Assembly: GCA_022828595.1 (NCBI GenBank)
Contig: JAKGHH010000008.1
Span: 22,622,378 to 22,686,377 of the forward strand
Direction of reading: 5' to 3'
DNA length: 64,000 bases
Source: Nelumbo lutea
Lineage: Eukaryota > Streptophyta > Magnoliopsida > Proteales > Nelumbonaceae
The notes beneath the pieces were generated by a model. That model was not told where the DNA came from and did not search any database. It saw only the letters and a program-made list of their open reading frames with translations. Below, in pieces: positions 24,271-36,664 of the stretch. The number at the start of each line of letters is the position of its first letter. The stretch's first letter is position 1. The position numbers and the translations under genes were made by a program.

Positions 24271-24429
24271 TCCCCACAGCATATTCCAATTCCCAACTGT
24301 GTATTGTGAACATCTCCCCATGACAAGTAAGTGAAATATTCTCAATACACTTTGAGATGTGCATGTGGGGCGCACTGTGTAGTGTGCCAATCCGAACTCC
24401 TTTTAAGATGCTCCCACATAACATGTATT

Positions 24430-27400
24430 GGCCTTGGGGTAATGAAATGCTTAGTGCTGTTTATAGCTATTGTCAAATTTTTTTTTAATCCCAAATTCAG
24501 CCTTTCATTTAAAAACTCCTTTAATTATGAAACACCCTACATATGAAACACCACCCAACTGAAAATACCAACATCCTTATTTATTACTGGTACCTAGTTT
24601 TCTCTGAAAATGGTCATAGTTGCTGCCTAACAAATCAACTATCCTCGTAGCTACAATAGTTGAAAGTTGGAAGTGGACGGAACAAAAACTTCTCACAGTG
24701 AAGTGGGTTCATTTCAGAGCTCGCTAACCCAAGTATAGTGAGAGTTAGTGGGAGTAGGAAGACAAATTAATGTCCACAAATAAGCTCTGAAAATGATAAT
24801 AGCTGGATTTTAATTATAATGATTCTTTCAGGCTGTGAAACAAGATTAAAGTCCACCAAATCTATAGAAAAGGATCGACAAATTAAAGCAATAACAAACC
24901 GGGTATTAAACCATAGAACAACGAATAATACAGTTCTGATGCAACGAGAACTATACAAAATTAATAAGAAAAAATAAAGGTTCGTTTTCACTCTCTTCCA
25001 CTTCTGTCTCTGCAGCTGTGCTTAAACCATAAGATTTCCGTGTTTACTCTCAAAATTCAGCTGAATTTTAATGAGACCATCAACTAAAACAATAAAGGCG
25101 ATGACCTGCTTGGGGAGAAATTCTGGGTAGTTGTCTTGGAGCAAGTAGAGGGCTTGACGATGTTCTAGATTTCCAGGCAAAAACCAAGTTGTCTTGGAGC
25201 AGGTAGGTAACTTTTATGATGGTGTTGATGTTGTTGGGGGTGAAATCAAGGTGGGGTGGTACAGTAGCTACTGCCCATTACAGGGGTATGCTTTGAAAAT
25301 TTAAAGAATAGTTAAGGATACTTTTGTCTTTTTCTTATTTTACAGGATTGCTTATCATTGGTTCCACAGCCCGCTGAACAGCCATCACGTTCAGCTAGTC
25401 TAATCCTTGTGTATTCTTCAAGAGACGAGATAGAAAAAGCATTTTAGGAGAAACCATGCTAGCAGTAATTTCTAAAATCCGAAAAAAAGGCATGATTAGC
25501 AAATGAAAAGAAGCAAACAGGTCCCTAGGTGGATCTGGTGGTCAGTAGGATTGGAAAGTAGTAGTTATAGAGGTAGGTGGATCTGTCAGTGTTTTTTTGG
25601 AGGGATCTAAAACTTGGAAAGTAGTAGTGTAAGCAGATATCTTGGTTTGCAACCATTCCAGCATTTGACTAGATGTTATTATATTTCTGCCACCAATAAG
25701 ATGAAGATCTCAAGTTTGACATTTTGATTGATTCTTTTAACTACCTTGCTCTCCACAAAGTTCTGTTATGCCTTTTTTATGCAAGGAGTAGAAAATATGG
25801 TTGAGCTCCTCCTTATTGTTTAAGCCCAAGGTCTTGGGGGAAAAGTTGCAAAATGTGCTTTATAACAAACAATAAAATGAGAGAACCCAGTTGATGACTT
25901 GCAACTTCTTGAGCAAATGAATTACCAGGTCCAGATGCATAGTAAACTTTTGAAATTGAGAAGCATCGGTGCCTCTACTCACAAAACATCAATCCTTCCT
26001 GCTCCTTGATGGTTGAATCTATCAATTTACCCTGCATCTCCTTGATGATTTACACTTGTCTTTTTAAAGTAGCTTGCAGACATGAGCATGAGAGCCATAT
26101 CGAAGAATGATTAAATAGGCTTCTTCATTATTGCATTTAAGTTTTTCTCAATTTTGTTAGGTAGAATGTGGACCTACTTTTGAATAGGTCATTGTAAATT
26201 TCAACCTTTTTCCAGTTGTTTTTTGAAGGTAAAAATGAAATTTCATTAAAAGAAGAAAAAATTACATCCTAAGAGGTGACAAGGCATCACCCACATACAA
26301 TCAGAAAGATGTTAAAACTTATAAAAGTGAATTAGCTAACTGATAATCATCTGAAGATGATCAAATGAGCTTTGGAACCTCGGCACTCATGTCTTTAGAT
26401 CTAAGATTTTTAATTGCTATTACAGAAACTGATTTACAGATCAACCCAGTCATTATTTCAACTTAGATCAAGTGACTCCTTTATGGATTGCAAAGACCTT
26501 TACCAAGTTATCCTCTTGCCTAGCAATGACTTTGGAGAGCATTATTTTAGCTTAGCTTCAGCTATTATTTGGATATTAACTTCTTTAAGCACCACAGAAC
26601 AATTCCTTTGCCTCCCTCCTTGTTAAGAAAAAGACAAGAAGAAACTACTTAATCCCCTTTTTATTCTTGATAGCCAAAATGGACACCTACTTTGCCATGC
26701 TTCCTTGATACCATACCATATTTTCTTCACTTGGGTAGCAATTACCACAATCTTCTTTCCTAGCAATGTCAAGAGAAAGACATCAAGAAATAATTAGTCT
26801 CCATTCTATTGTCAACAGTCCAATTGGATTACCTTTGTACAACTTCTGCAAACTCTCTCTCTGAAAATGAAATTGAAGAAAAGTAAACCAATTGATTTCA
26901 CTATAAAACCAAGATCTCCATGGAAGTACCTGGCGATACATGAGTATTTCCCAAGTGTGAAAGGACATAATTTCAAGTTTTGCACAAAGTTAATTATTGT
27001 CTCCCTGGCTTATGACACTGAACCATGCAAAACCTCACCTAGCCCAGACCCATTTTCTTGATAATTGAAAAAGGAATTTATTAACACTAGAAAGAAACTG
27101 ATACCAGACAACCTAGGGAGAGGCACAAGTTGCAACCCTACCTTTAGAGTGAATATGGCAACAAGAATTCAAAACAAAACAGAGAAGAAATAAGATTACG
27201 AAGCAGCCCAATAGAGGCATTCCCTGTTAACCTCTTGTTCTGCAAAGAAATAAAATTTTCTTTTATTGCATACATGTAGAAGTTTCAATCAAATGTCCAA
27301 ATCAAAATTCTTTGATGAAATAAACTTATTGATCCAAGTAGCCTAATCGATTTCTCTAATGGAAGTCTCATTGCTCCCTTACTTTGCAGCTTTTCAGCAC

Positions 27401-28714
27401 TCACTTCTAGATTTGCTGGGCACTAGAAAGTGTAGATCGTACTCTCCTATAGGGCTGGACAAACTGCAATTTTATGAGCTCTCTAATATTTTATATATTG
27501 CGAGAAGCAGAGCTCAAGGGGGGTGTGAGATTCTATTAGGGTTTCCATCCTCAAGGATTTATGGTTTCCTAGGAGATGCCTTATTTCTTTGTTCTTGGAT
27601 TGAAAATTTCCACCCACTCTCTAATATGTGGTCAGGATTAGAAAGACTTCTTAAAACTGCAAAAAAGTCCAACAACACATTTCAATTAATTTTTGAAAAT
27701 TATCACATTGGTCACTACATGCAAAGTGAAATTACATTTCTGTTCCTTTACACTAGTGTCCAAATCTAATTGGGATACCATGTGTAAAGTCACTGTATGG
27801 ACCGATCACCACTAAAAGATATTTAACAAGGAGTCCTATTCCAACAGGGAAATCACCTGAAACTCAGTTTTTTGCTTTGAAACTCTTTCAAGGCAATTGC
27901 TAGCATATGATCACTTGGGCATATTAGGGGTTCCTAGTTCAATCAGGACAATACAGGACAGGCCCTAGGAAGTCCTTCCTGAGAGTTTTAATACCACAAG
28001 GACTATTCTCATATTTGCTCCAAGCTCTTCTGGAGGCAGAATACCAAAGTCCTAGTGCAACTAGGATTCCTCCTTAGGAGTCCCAATTCAATTAGGATTC
28101 TCCCATACTCATCACGATGTTACCTTGAGACTTATATAGGAGCCCTAACATCATTGAGAATCCTCTGCTAAGAGTCCTAGTCCAACTAGGATTCATAGTT
28201 AAGGCCCTGATTCAACTCAACCTCTTAGTAGTGACACTCTCTTCTTATTTGAGGGTGCAGATCCCTTATTGGACATTCCAGAACCATAAAATCACAACCA
28301 TCAAATGTATGGAGTCTGATAGCTACAGATCTTCAACATTTGTTCTTATGGTATATTAGCGACTGGTCATAATCTTAAAGCCTTGGAACTCCTGTCCAAG
28401 GACAAAAAAAAAAAAAAAAGACTTTGCATCTAAATGATTTGTGTAACTTAAGTGACAATACATTCTTCCTTGAATCAACTCAATTGGATTATATCAATGT
28501 GTATCCTAGTACACACCCACATTACAAGTGAGTTGCCCAAACTCACCCTTATAAGGAACTAAATGTCCTACAGTACTACCTGAGGACCTACCAGTCATAA
28601 CTGACCATAATTGTAAACAAAATGCCTCATAAATAAGTCTTATTTTATTGACAAAGAGGATAGAATACATAGTACATTTGGTTTCGAATGAACACATGTA
28701 AATCTCTCTCTCTA
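24430..28714. other. Long stretch without a recognisable gene
   Basis: I find no coding domain. About 26218-26280 looks like a LINE 3' end on the - strand (tttttgaaggtaaaaatgaa). The - strand at 25080-25260 reads a short protein-like piece (EHRQALYLLQDNYPEFLP) with a cttggagca(a/g)gtag duplication, possibly a lone exon or gene fragment. The 136-residue ORF at 27359-27769 has no family I recognise. A poly(A) run lies at 28406-28421. Confidence 0.35.
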
Positions 28715-29075
28715 TTTTCTTTTATCAGCGAGCATGAATTTTATTTAACTCTCAGATTAGAAAAAGTTTATACAACTTAGTGATGGGAGTAATGATCCCA
28801 TTTGAACCCTCTTTTCTGTCCCTCATTACAGTGCAGCCCAAAACAGTTGCTGTCTCAATGCCCCTTGTTTTGCTACATAATCAGCTAACCCGTTTGCACT
28901 CCTTTGAGCCCATTTGAATTAAGCCTCTACCTCCTTTGCAATCTTTTCCACTTCCCTAATCACATGTTTAAATGTCCATTGGGTATGGCTGCTGTTTGTA
29001 GCCCAGGAAATGACTACTTTTGAGTCCCCTTCAACTTCAATGTGCCTGTACCTCATCTGTTTAGCTAGCTTCCAA
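28715..29075 (-). mobile_element. LINE 3' remnant (RNase H domain)
   Basis: Read on the - strand from 29075, it encodes an RNase H segment: IEVEGDSKVVISWATN, then KWAQRSANGLADYVAKQGAL and FWAAL before a stop. An A-rich 3' end lies at about 28715-28745. The 5' part of the LINE is missing and one stop interrupts it. Confidence 0.7.
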
Positions 29076-31187
29076 CACTCGCCTTTCTATTTCTTTATTA
29101 TTTTCCTTCAAACCAAATATAATTGACTGGGGGGTAATCCATGTGAAAGTACAATATCATCATTTTTCCAGAACCCAAATTCCATAAATGGCACATACCA
29201 AGCATTTAATAAAGCAAAGTAAAAAACAAACTTACAGTTTCTTTAAGACCATTTATTGGCACATCAAACATGATCCTAGTCCAATTTATTCCCATTCGAA
29301 AAAACACTAATACCAGTGTCTCTACCCAGATTAAATTCAGTATCAGGATCAGACCAAAAGCTCAGCCTTTCCTCCCTGAAAACCAAGTAGACAACCAACT
29401 CATATTAAATATAACAAATCAAATATACATGATTAATATTACCATAATGCTAAATTGCTAGTATAGAAGCAATAGGTTTTAAAATAGTGGTGACAAAATA
29501 AAGAGGAGGTGTTCCATTAAATCCATGTAATATTGGCTCAGGCTTTGGCTTGCCTTACCTTTTTGTCAGAAGGTATGGTATATTCATTAATATGATTCAA
29601 AAGCCCGTGTACAAAGGGATATACAAGTATAACCTATTTGTATACAAATTTTCAAAAACCAAAACCGAGTTGTGTCCCAATCCAAAAAATTCTTTGTGAA
29701 CCAAGCTCCAAGATATAATAGTCCCATTTGTTCTTGACAAAGATCTCTTCACTAACAAAAATTCTTTGATCTGCCTAACTCCTTGCATCTGGAAAAAAGA
29801 AAGCTAACCATTAGAATAAAATGACATTCAAATGCAAAGGAAATTGAAATGAACAATAGAAATATACCTTGATATTTTACATTAAGATGGAATTATCAAG
29901 GAGCTTTAGAGCAATTAAGGCCTAAATTTAAATTAAAAGATTCATAAACCTAGTATTAGAGTGATGGATAAATATTAAAAAATCAAAATACAAATCACTT
30001 GTAAAGCCATTCTTAAGCCCATGTGCATTCAATTTTCAGAATAAGTGGGAATACAACTATTTGAAAATAAATTAAAGAGAAGAGGATGGTCTAAAGAACT
30101 ATGATGAGATTGCAAAAAATGTCATTGGACACTACCACATTGGATATTGAGATGTTGAAAAAATAAAAAGCTCTTGAGATAGAACCAAGCTTCATTTTAG
30201 AATGCACAGGAATCAACTTAGGATAAAACCTAAATCTATGAAGTAACCTGCTAGTAAATATATGAGCAGACATATCTAAGCATAAATTAATTGGTTAAAA
30301 CTCATTTTCGAAAAAAAAAAAGGTTAGAACTAAAAAAGAATCATGATATCAAAAAATCTACTTTGCAGAATTAAAGATGAGCAGATTATCAAGAAAAAAA
30401 CTCATTTCAGAAATGAGATGACAACATAAATGGATTCCTTTAACACTCTTTAAGTTTTTCACTTCCAACCCTTATATATGATATGCTTCAGGTTAAGAGT
30501 GAATAAACTGTTCATCAGTTATGGCTTAGGATAAACTTAACCTACATAATGAATGGAAACATTTGGGTAGGCTAACCTGTACAGGCAAATGTCCTTGACC
30601 TCACCCAACTTCTTATTCAAGGGTACAAAAGGGTACAAATCAGAACCGTCCAAGCATTTTACCACCAAGGACGATCCAATCAGTTGTTTTTCCTTCTTAC
30701 CATAACTAGCCAATTCATTAGTGTGACATTCTAAAATGCAGACACCATTGTGAGTTGTTCACGGGGGGAGGGGGCAGGTTGGACCATGAAAATTAAACAA
30801 ATCATTAGACCATGAAAGAAACCCCATAAGTCCTTATCACCTATTGATGCCCATTCCTAGATATTCCTGGAAGGGAAATAAATTATACGCATGCACCCAG
30901 AATACAAGAACAATCAACTGACACCCCCCCGCCCCCCCCACAAAAAAAAAAAAAAAAAAAAATCAATTCATTGGCCATACCCATCTTCAATTTTAGAGAG
31001 ATTAATAAAGGAGTGTGCATCAAAAGTTCATTACATGCCACAATGAAGGTCACTTTTTGGGCCTCTAAAATCAGGAATGAAGTGAAAATGAGAAAGAAGA
31101 GGAGATATTGCCATTACATTACAGTAAGTTGAATTGTTCTGTAAATGAAGAACATATTGTATCAAGCAAGAAAAAGAACATACACAT
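29076..31187. other. Intergenic; no recognisable gene
   Basis: AT-rich. A cttcaaaccaaa motif near 29105 matches the arm of the small MITE at 58534-58660. Homopolymer C and A runs occur at 30924-30962. The 3' UTR of the b561/DOMON gene should lie just below 31188. Confidence 0.4.
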
Positions 31188-33929
31188 CTATCTGTTCAGA
31201 GGTTCTAACTGAACTTCCATTTGTTGAGAGGAATGCAGCCCTTGTGTTCCATTTGAGTGCAGAAGATCAGTAGAGTCATCCTCCTCGATATTGCCCAATA
31301 CCCAATTGCTTTTTCCAAAGCTTCTGTCCCTTCTTCTCTTTCTTTCACCATTTTCCAAGTACACAACTAGTAATGCACCCATCAAGAACCATATTATTAA
31401 AGCCCAGTTAAGCCCATGAACAGTCTCACCTCCATATCTGTCTCCTAAATGATTCATCCCACTAATAAGTGCTGCAATTCCAGCCACAATGGCACATCTC
31501 CCCGTCATGACATGGAGATACTCCCAAAGGATCCTTTTGGAGGAAGCCACTTCACCATTATCAGGTCTTTTTGGCCTTAGATATGCATTCACGGGCTGAA
31601 AGCAACCCAAAAGTATAGCAATAACTCCAAACTTTACATGTACTGAGTTAATGAAGAAACCCCGAAGTTCAGCAGCAGCAAAAAGAACACCAAGCACAAC
31701 AATTGCTAAACCTGAATACTGTAAGTAAACATGAATCTGGAACCATCCATCACCCTTTAAGTGTTTTAGGTACCTGGCTGCCAATATTCCACCTGGAAGC
31801 AGGATGCCCCAAGCAACAAACATCATAAATCCATGCACAGCTAAAACTGGGCGCAGATCCTGCTCTGCCTCTGCTGAGCCACTTATAAGCAGCACACGAA
31901 CAGGTCTGCTACTTGTAATAGAATGCATATTTCTCTCACTTAAATGATCCTCTGACCACCTAGCACCCATAGCCCAAACAACCTTAAGAGGAGTTGTGGG
32001 GTCAATAATATTGTTGCACTCTGGCCTACTACCTAGAGCACACGAAGGCTGCAAGGGACGGGAAAACTCGAAAGTGATAATACCATTCTCTGACTTGCAT
32101 CTTGCATGTGTCAAATTCTCGTTAGTAGGATGCACACTTATGGCCTCCTTCCCATCAATCCAGTATGCGTTCACGTGGCCTTTGCCATCATTGTCAACCC
32201 AACCTACATAAGCATAGCTATTCACCATTCCACCACCAAATGCTACTGCAAGATAACCACTTTTTTTCTCACCTCGAGCTGCTATAGATATTGAATCACC
32301 GGACAGTGTCCAAAAAAATGTAACTTGCTGGTCATCCAGAACAACATTGTTATTGTACATATCCGAAAGACCCCCATCCACAACCTGAACTTTCCAACCC
32401 ATTTTCTGTTCATAAAATGATTGATAATAAACCTGATCTGGTGTATTCCTGTCAGGTGACCAAACCAATTCTGTTGGACTTGCTGGAACTCCTTCAGCTT
32501 CTGGCCCTCCAGCATATATAGTTTCCAGTGTGTTTCTAGAGGTTGCATTCCCACCAATTGGATCAGAAGTTATGTATAAAGCAACGTCATGTCCAGCTTG
32601 TATTGAGAACTTTACTGGAACCCCTCTTTCTACTCTCAAGACAGGAGACTCTTTCTTGTTAATATAGAGAACTTTTGAAGGATTGGGAGGATTTGGGTAA
32701 TGCACTGCTGGACTTGTTGTAACAATAAGCGGGGTCTTTCCATCTGCATAAATAAGGTCCCGATCCTCCTTCTGTTCTGCTTCTAATGGCCCTAAGCAAT
32801 CATTTACATGCTCCGATACATTGAGAACCAGGTGCCCATAAGTCACAAGAGGAGGCCCACCATGGTTTTGGGGAAGGTAATATGGGCGGAGAGCATCAGG
32901 AGGTCTAATCAGCCCCAGAGCCCATATTACAGTCATGTTATCCGTATAGTTCACAGTTAAGTCATACTTTGTGTCAATAGATTTGAGAGGCCGTTGATAT
33001 CGGATGAAGGACACTCCGTCCTTTCTGTGTCCATATACCAACTTGGTGTTGTCCACCAATCCAATGGGGGCAGATCCCTCATAGATCGTATCAGGACAAA
33101 CACCCTGAACTTTACCATCCTTATTCATTAAGCACTCACTGTATCTGGTAATGTAATAATCATCAGCAAAAGGGATACCTTCCTCTGTAAAGCCAGTCAC
33201 AGCTACATCAGCATGAAGCATAAACTCAGAAGAAGACGTGCGGTTGGCCCAACCGAATGCCATATAGTATTGGCTTTCTTGAGCTGCCTCCAGCCCAATG
33301 TCAATCAAGTTCTCCTCAGGAGCCAACGTCCACCTAAGACGGTAATTATTGGCAAGAATCTTGCAGTTATCGAACATGGTAGGTTGTTCATAAACCCGGT
33401 TCTTTCCTCCAACAGAACTGTTCCCAGCCGACGGAGAGGGTGATGGTGCCAAATTAGAACTAGATGCTGAAGAATTCGACGAAGGGTTCGAACCATTCCT
33501 AGGGTTTTCAAGAAGAACATGTCCAAAATCCGAACCTGTTGGTGTGTCCCAGACGGCAACCACTTTGATCTGATCCAATGTGAAATTGTTCAGAACAACA
33601 ACGAAGCTTTCGTTTCTGTACGTTCTGTTCAACGGCTGATCAGATATCACAAACCCGGTCGTTAGATTCTCAAAAGCATCACCTAAGGCGCCCCACCAGT
33701 GTACATCAGCACCCTCAATCATATCGAATTCGCTAACCCTAAATGAACAATCATTAATCACTTTCATCACCCCTCTCAACTGGTGCTGAACCATAAAGAA
33801 TTCTGACTCGAAACCAACCAGAGAACTGTTACTCGCGCAATTTCTACCACCGGAATCCGCATCGCAAAACTCAAACAGAAAGAATAACAAAAATGCCAGC
33901 CCCTTTAAACCACCGAGCATTCTCGCCAT
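31188..33929 (-). CDS. Cytochrome b561, DM13 and DOMON domain protein
   Basis: A single uninterrupted ORF of 913 residues, close to the length of the Arabidopsis relative At5g54830. Domain order: a hydrophobic signal peptide (1-24, ending near CDADSG), a DM13 domain (about 37-138), and a Ser/Pro-rich linker. Next come a first DOMON (about 185-345), a middle extracellular region, and a second DOMON (about 525-655). A cytochrome b561 core (about 695-880) follows, with His at 699, 733, 764 and 806 as the likely heme ligands. The tail is basic, then acidic. Family knowledge suggests electron transfer across the plasma membrane, probably ascorbate-linked, with DM13 and DOMON outside the cell. The start is the first ATG, directly before the signal peptide. 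No damage is visible. The upstream region shows a probable 5'-UTR intron and two G-box/ABRE-like sites. A ~130 bp piece of it is duplicated at 40553-40686. Confidence 0.95.
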   Translation of the reverse strand: MARMLGGLKGLAFLLFFLFEFCDADSGGRNCASNSSLVGFESEFFMVQHQLRGVMKVINDCSFRVSEFDMIEGADVHWWGALGDAFENLTTGFVISDQPLNRTYRNESFVVVLNNFTLDQIKVVAVWDTPTGSDFGHVLLENPRNGSNPSSNSSASSSNLAPSPSPSAGNSSVGGKNRVYEQPTMFDNCKILANNYRLRWTLAPEENLIDIGLEAAQESQYYMAFGWANRTSSSEFMLHADVAVTGFTEEGIPFADDYYITRYSECLMNKDGKVQGVCPDTIYEGSAPIGLVDNTKLVYGHRKDGVSFIRYQRPLKSIDTKYDLTVNYTDNMTVIWALGLIRPPDALRPYYLPQNHGGPPLVTYGHLVLNVSEHVNDCLGPLEAEQKEDRDLIYADGKTPLIVTTSPAVHYPNPPNPSKVLYINKKESPVLRVERGVPVKFSIQAGHDVALYITSDPIGGNATSRNTLETIYAGGPEAEGVPASPTELVWSPDRNTPDQVYYQSFYEQKMGWKVQVVDGGLSDMYNNNVVLDDQQVTFFWTLSGDSISIAARGEKKSGYLAVAFGGGMVNSYAYVGWVDNDGKGHVNAYWIDGKEAISVHPTNENLTHARCKSENGIITFEFSRPLQPSCALGSRPECNNIIDPTTPLKVVWAMGARWSEDHLSERNMHSITSSRPVRVLLISGSAEAEQDLRPVLAVHGFMMFVAWGILLPGGILAARYLKHLKGDGWFQIHVYLQYSGLAIVVLGVLFAAAELRGFFINSVHVKFGVIAILLGCFQPVNAYLRPKRPDNGEVASSKRILWEYLHVMTGRCAIVAGIAALISGMNHLGDRYGGETVHGLNWALIIWFLMGALLVVYLENGERKRRRDRSFGKSNWVLGNIEEDDSTDLLHSNGTQGLHSSQQMEVQLEPLNR

Positions 33930-33971
33930 GATAACACGATCCGGGTGATTCAGATCTATTAGATGTATTTT

Positions 33972-34038
33972 CTGGTATCTTGTAATTTAAGAAAGAAAAA
34001 TTAAAACTTGAGCAGAGATAAACAAAGAAGAAAAATAC
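33972..34038 (-). other. Possible 5'-UTR intron of the b561/DOMON gene
   Basis: On the - strand, atcgagag is followed by gtattttt (donor at 34038). After a T-rich tract, gataccag (acceptor at 33972) lies about 40 bases before the ATG. The sequence fits a short 5'-leader intron. No transcript evidence is available, and an ORF reading through it (33871-34152) looks spurious. Confidence 0.35.
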
Positions 34039-34308
34039 CTCTCGATCTAAGTCTAGGGTCTCTTGGATCCCGTTGTCCACAATGCTGAAGAGGTGTTCGA
34101 GATGAGGCCGGAGAGAGCAAGTTGGGAGCACTCGGTAAGCATAGAGATTCATGCATTTCCGGCATCATAGATCAATAGACAATAGTCGGTTATTTACTTA
34201 TTTCTTAGATTGAATTTGAAGCGATGAGCTAAGCCCCAGCCCCCAGCCCCCATCCCCAGGATTCGTTTACTACAGAACCTTCTCTGGCTCTCTCCCTCTC
34301 CACAATGG

Positions 34309-34360
34309 CCACGTGTAAAGTGAAGAACGCGGTGCTTCTTCACCAAACTTGTACACGTGG
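34309..34360 (-). promoter_or_regulatory. Paired ACACGTGG (ABRE/G-box-like) sites
   Basis: ccacgtgt at 34309-34316 and acacgtgg at 34353-34360 are the same 8-mer in opposite orientation, 36 bp apart. They lie about 380-430 bp upstream of the b561/DOMON ATG. The core ACGTG with this flank is the classic plant bZIP (abscisic-acid/G-box) target. Use in vivo is inferred. Confidence 0.45.
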
Positions 34361-35670
34361 CATGCAAATGAAGAAAAGATTGGACAATCTTACCCTTCTG
34401 ATCTTATGGTGGGACCTGTGATGGATGCACAAGATCCTATGTGCCGTGACCACGTCCTATACGGATGTTTGGCATAGATACCGTTTTATGAGAAAACGGT
34501 GCCACGCCATATACGGATGTTTGGATAGACCTCACAAAATGTTGCTTCAAATAATACCATCTTATTTGATGCCGTGTTTTCGGAAAAATACATTGTTCTA
34601 GATCATGTCTTGAAAATCGGGAAATTATAATATGACGTAATATTAAATTCAATATTTTATGAGAAAACTGTGTATTATTGCTGATGGTATAATGATGTGG
34701 CATTCATCTTGGATGCTGTATAATACAGATTAATTGATTTTCTTGGTTTTAAAATTATACAAGTACAAAATATTTATTAAATAAATATAAATAAAATAAA
34801 AAATCCTAAAAATAAAATATTATTTTCTCCAAAAATGCTTGTGGCAACATCAATTCCAAACAAAAAATATTTAAAATTCCACATGCCCACCATTGTTTTA
34901 TGAAAAAATGGTTTCCCAACATTAATACCAAATACCTACTTAATAAAAACCAAAAAACCTTAAAATCAAATTGAACCGAAAAGTCCAATAAATTGAATCA
35001 ATCGATTTAATTCTTTTAAAAAACTGGTCATATCGGTTGATTTTGATTAAAAATCAATGATTAACCAAACTGATTGATATCTATGTATATATAATTATAT
35101 AAAAATTCGATAAAATAAAAAAGTGAACCGATTAAAAACTGAACCAATAAGTCGATTTTTTATTTGATTTCATTTAGCAATTTTTCAAAAACCACCGTGA
35201 ACACCCCCTGCCCATGTGTGCGCAAGGAGATGTATATAATAAGAAGACTGAAGAAAACAATTGTGGAATGTGGACTTATGAAGAACGTGCAAAGTCGGCG
35301 ATTGGGACGAGCATTGGACCACTTGAGTCTGAGATGGATCTCACTTCAATTTTTTGTCATGTGCACTGAAAGCCAAAGGACAATTTTGACCTCAACGGCA
35401 GATCTCCAAGGAGGGTTGAGGTTCCTTCTCAAATGCAAGCTGATACATCAACGTCATAGATCACGCATTCTTGCATCTTGCTTGGTAGCGGGGGAGTTCC
35501 AATCTGCGCCCAAAAACGCCCCCAAGCTGCGCTTGCCTTAAAATGCGTGCAGAATTAACGGAACGGACGTTAATTCATTCCATTAGCTCCTAAAAGACCC
35601 AAAAATCTAAAAATCTCATCTCATTTTCGCTTTTTTTTTTCTCATTTCGTTTTAACGGAGCACCAAATTT
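34361..35670. other. No recognisable gene; AT-rich and repeat-like
   Basis: Short direct repeats of atacggatgtttgg occur at 34459 and 34501. A block near 34970-35165 with aaccgattaaaaactg motifs resembles decayed hAT-type MITE sequence. The 125-residue ORF at 35164-35541 has no recognised domain. Confidence 0.35.
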
Positions 35671-35991
35671 GGGGCTGTTTGATAAATTTTTTTTTGAAAA
35701 TTTTCTAAAAGTTTTAGTAATTAAAAGATGATGTGAATTTTTGTATTAAGATCTTAATAACTTGAAAATTGTTTGGTTAAGTCATGTCTTTCTACATGAA
35801 ATCGAATTAAAAAAAAAGAATGAAGAACTTCATTTGGAGCCTTTGGAAAATAGTCTGAAATGAGATTTTTATATATTTTCGGGATTATAATTTTCTGCGG
35901 CTAAATCTTTTTTCAACCAAATAAAAAAAATCAAAACAAGAACTATAGATTTTTAAAAAATCATTGATCTGCAAGAAAAATAAACAAGGTT
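35671..35991. mobile_element. MITE, family B copy 1
   Basis: Aligns along its length with 62100-62437: ggggctgtttg start, ttaaaagatgatgtgaa, attaagatcttaa, and ttgtttggttaag in the same order. The right end is decayed (caaccaaat then aataaacaagg). No ORF. Confidence 0.7.
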
Positions 35992-36259
35992 TATTACCGA
36001 TAACGTCGTAATTGGTTTCATAATTCGTTGAACAGCCAAAGCGTTCAACTGATCCGAATTCGCCAAAAGAAACCAAACGGGTAGCATCGGACAACCGAAT
36101 AAGACTCCACGTTTCACTTCCTACACGTACTACCAGACTCACTCCCACCACGCTTAGTCAGAGCTCGAATCCAGTGAACCCGTCGGTTCACAGGAAGTGT
36201 GCACCCTCTAATGGGAGGCATGCATGTTCATTTTCACCTGAGCCCTGGCCCAAGAGAAA

Positions 36260-36620
36260 GAGACCATCGACAGCAATTTCACCAAGCTCTGACGGCATGA
36301 ATCCAACTGGCGATAAGAACAAGTCGAATCCCTTCTTCTCATTCTCCTTCCAACCCTATTATTCTTCTTTGTTAATATCTTCTTCCTTTCTCTTCTAGCA
36401 ATAGACCACCGGCGACGATTCCACTGTTTCACCGAATTCCAACGACATGTAGTCAACCAGCGGTAAACATCCTTTCTTCTCCCTTTTCTTTCAACCTTGT
36501 TATTCATCTCCGTTAATATCTTCTTCCTATTTTTTGGCAGGAGGCCACCGACAGTGATTTCATTTTTTCACCAAGCTCCGACAGCGATTGCCATGTAATT
36601 CTGATGACATGTCACCTAGC
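36260..36620. repeat. Subterminal ~140-bp tandem repeat, about 2.5 units
   Basis: Units starting near 36262, 36403 and 36540 share gaccaccg-like starts, tttcaccaa, gacatg(t)a, catcctttcttct / tcccttcttct, caacc(c/t)t(a/g)ttattc and gttaatatcttcttcct. Drift between units is high. They sit inside the left arm and interior of the 36165-37940 element. Confidence 0.6.
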
Positions 36621-36664
36621 GGGAGGTTGGTGCCGTCAAGCTCGAAGAAACAATTGTGCCTCCG

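Noticed and set aside
27359..27769. 136-residue ORF
   Set aside because: Composition is not clearly coding and no domain is visible; left within the gene-free stretch.
32282..32557. ORFs in other frames within the b561/DOMON gene
   Set aside because: Shadows of the long real reading frame.
33871..34152. 93-residue ORF upstream of and overlapping the b561/DOMON start
   Set aside because: It runs through the 5' leader and a likely intron and overlaps the signal peptide in another frame; no family resemblance.
35164..35541. 125-residue ORF
   Set aside because: No recognisable motif, flanked by repeat-like sequence; could not support it as a gene.
36208..36507. 99-residue antisense ORF in the raffinose-synthase element
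   Set aside because: Arg/Lys-rich translation of the subterminal tandem repeats; not a gene.
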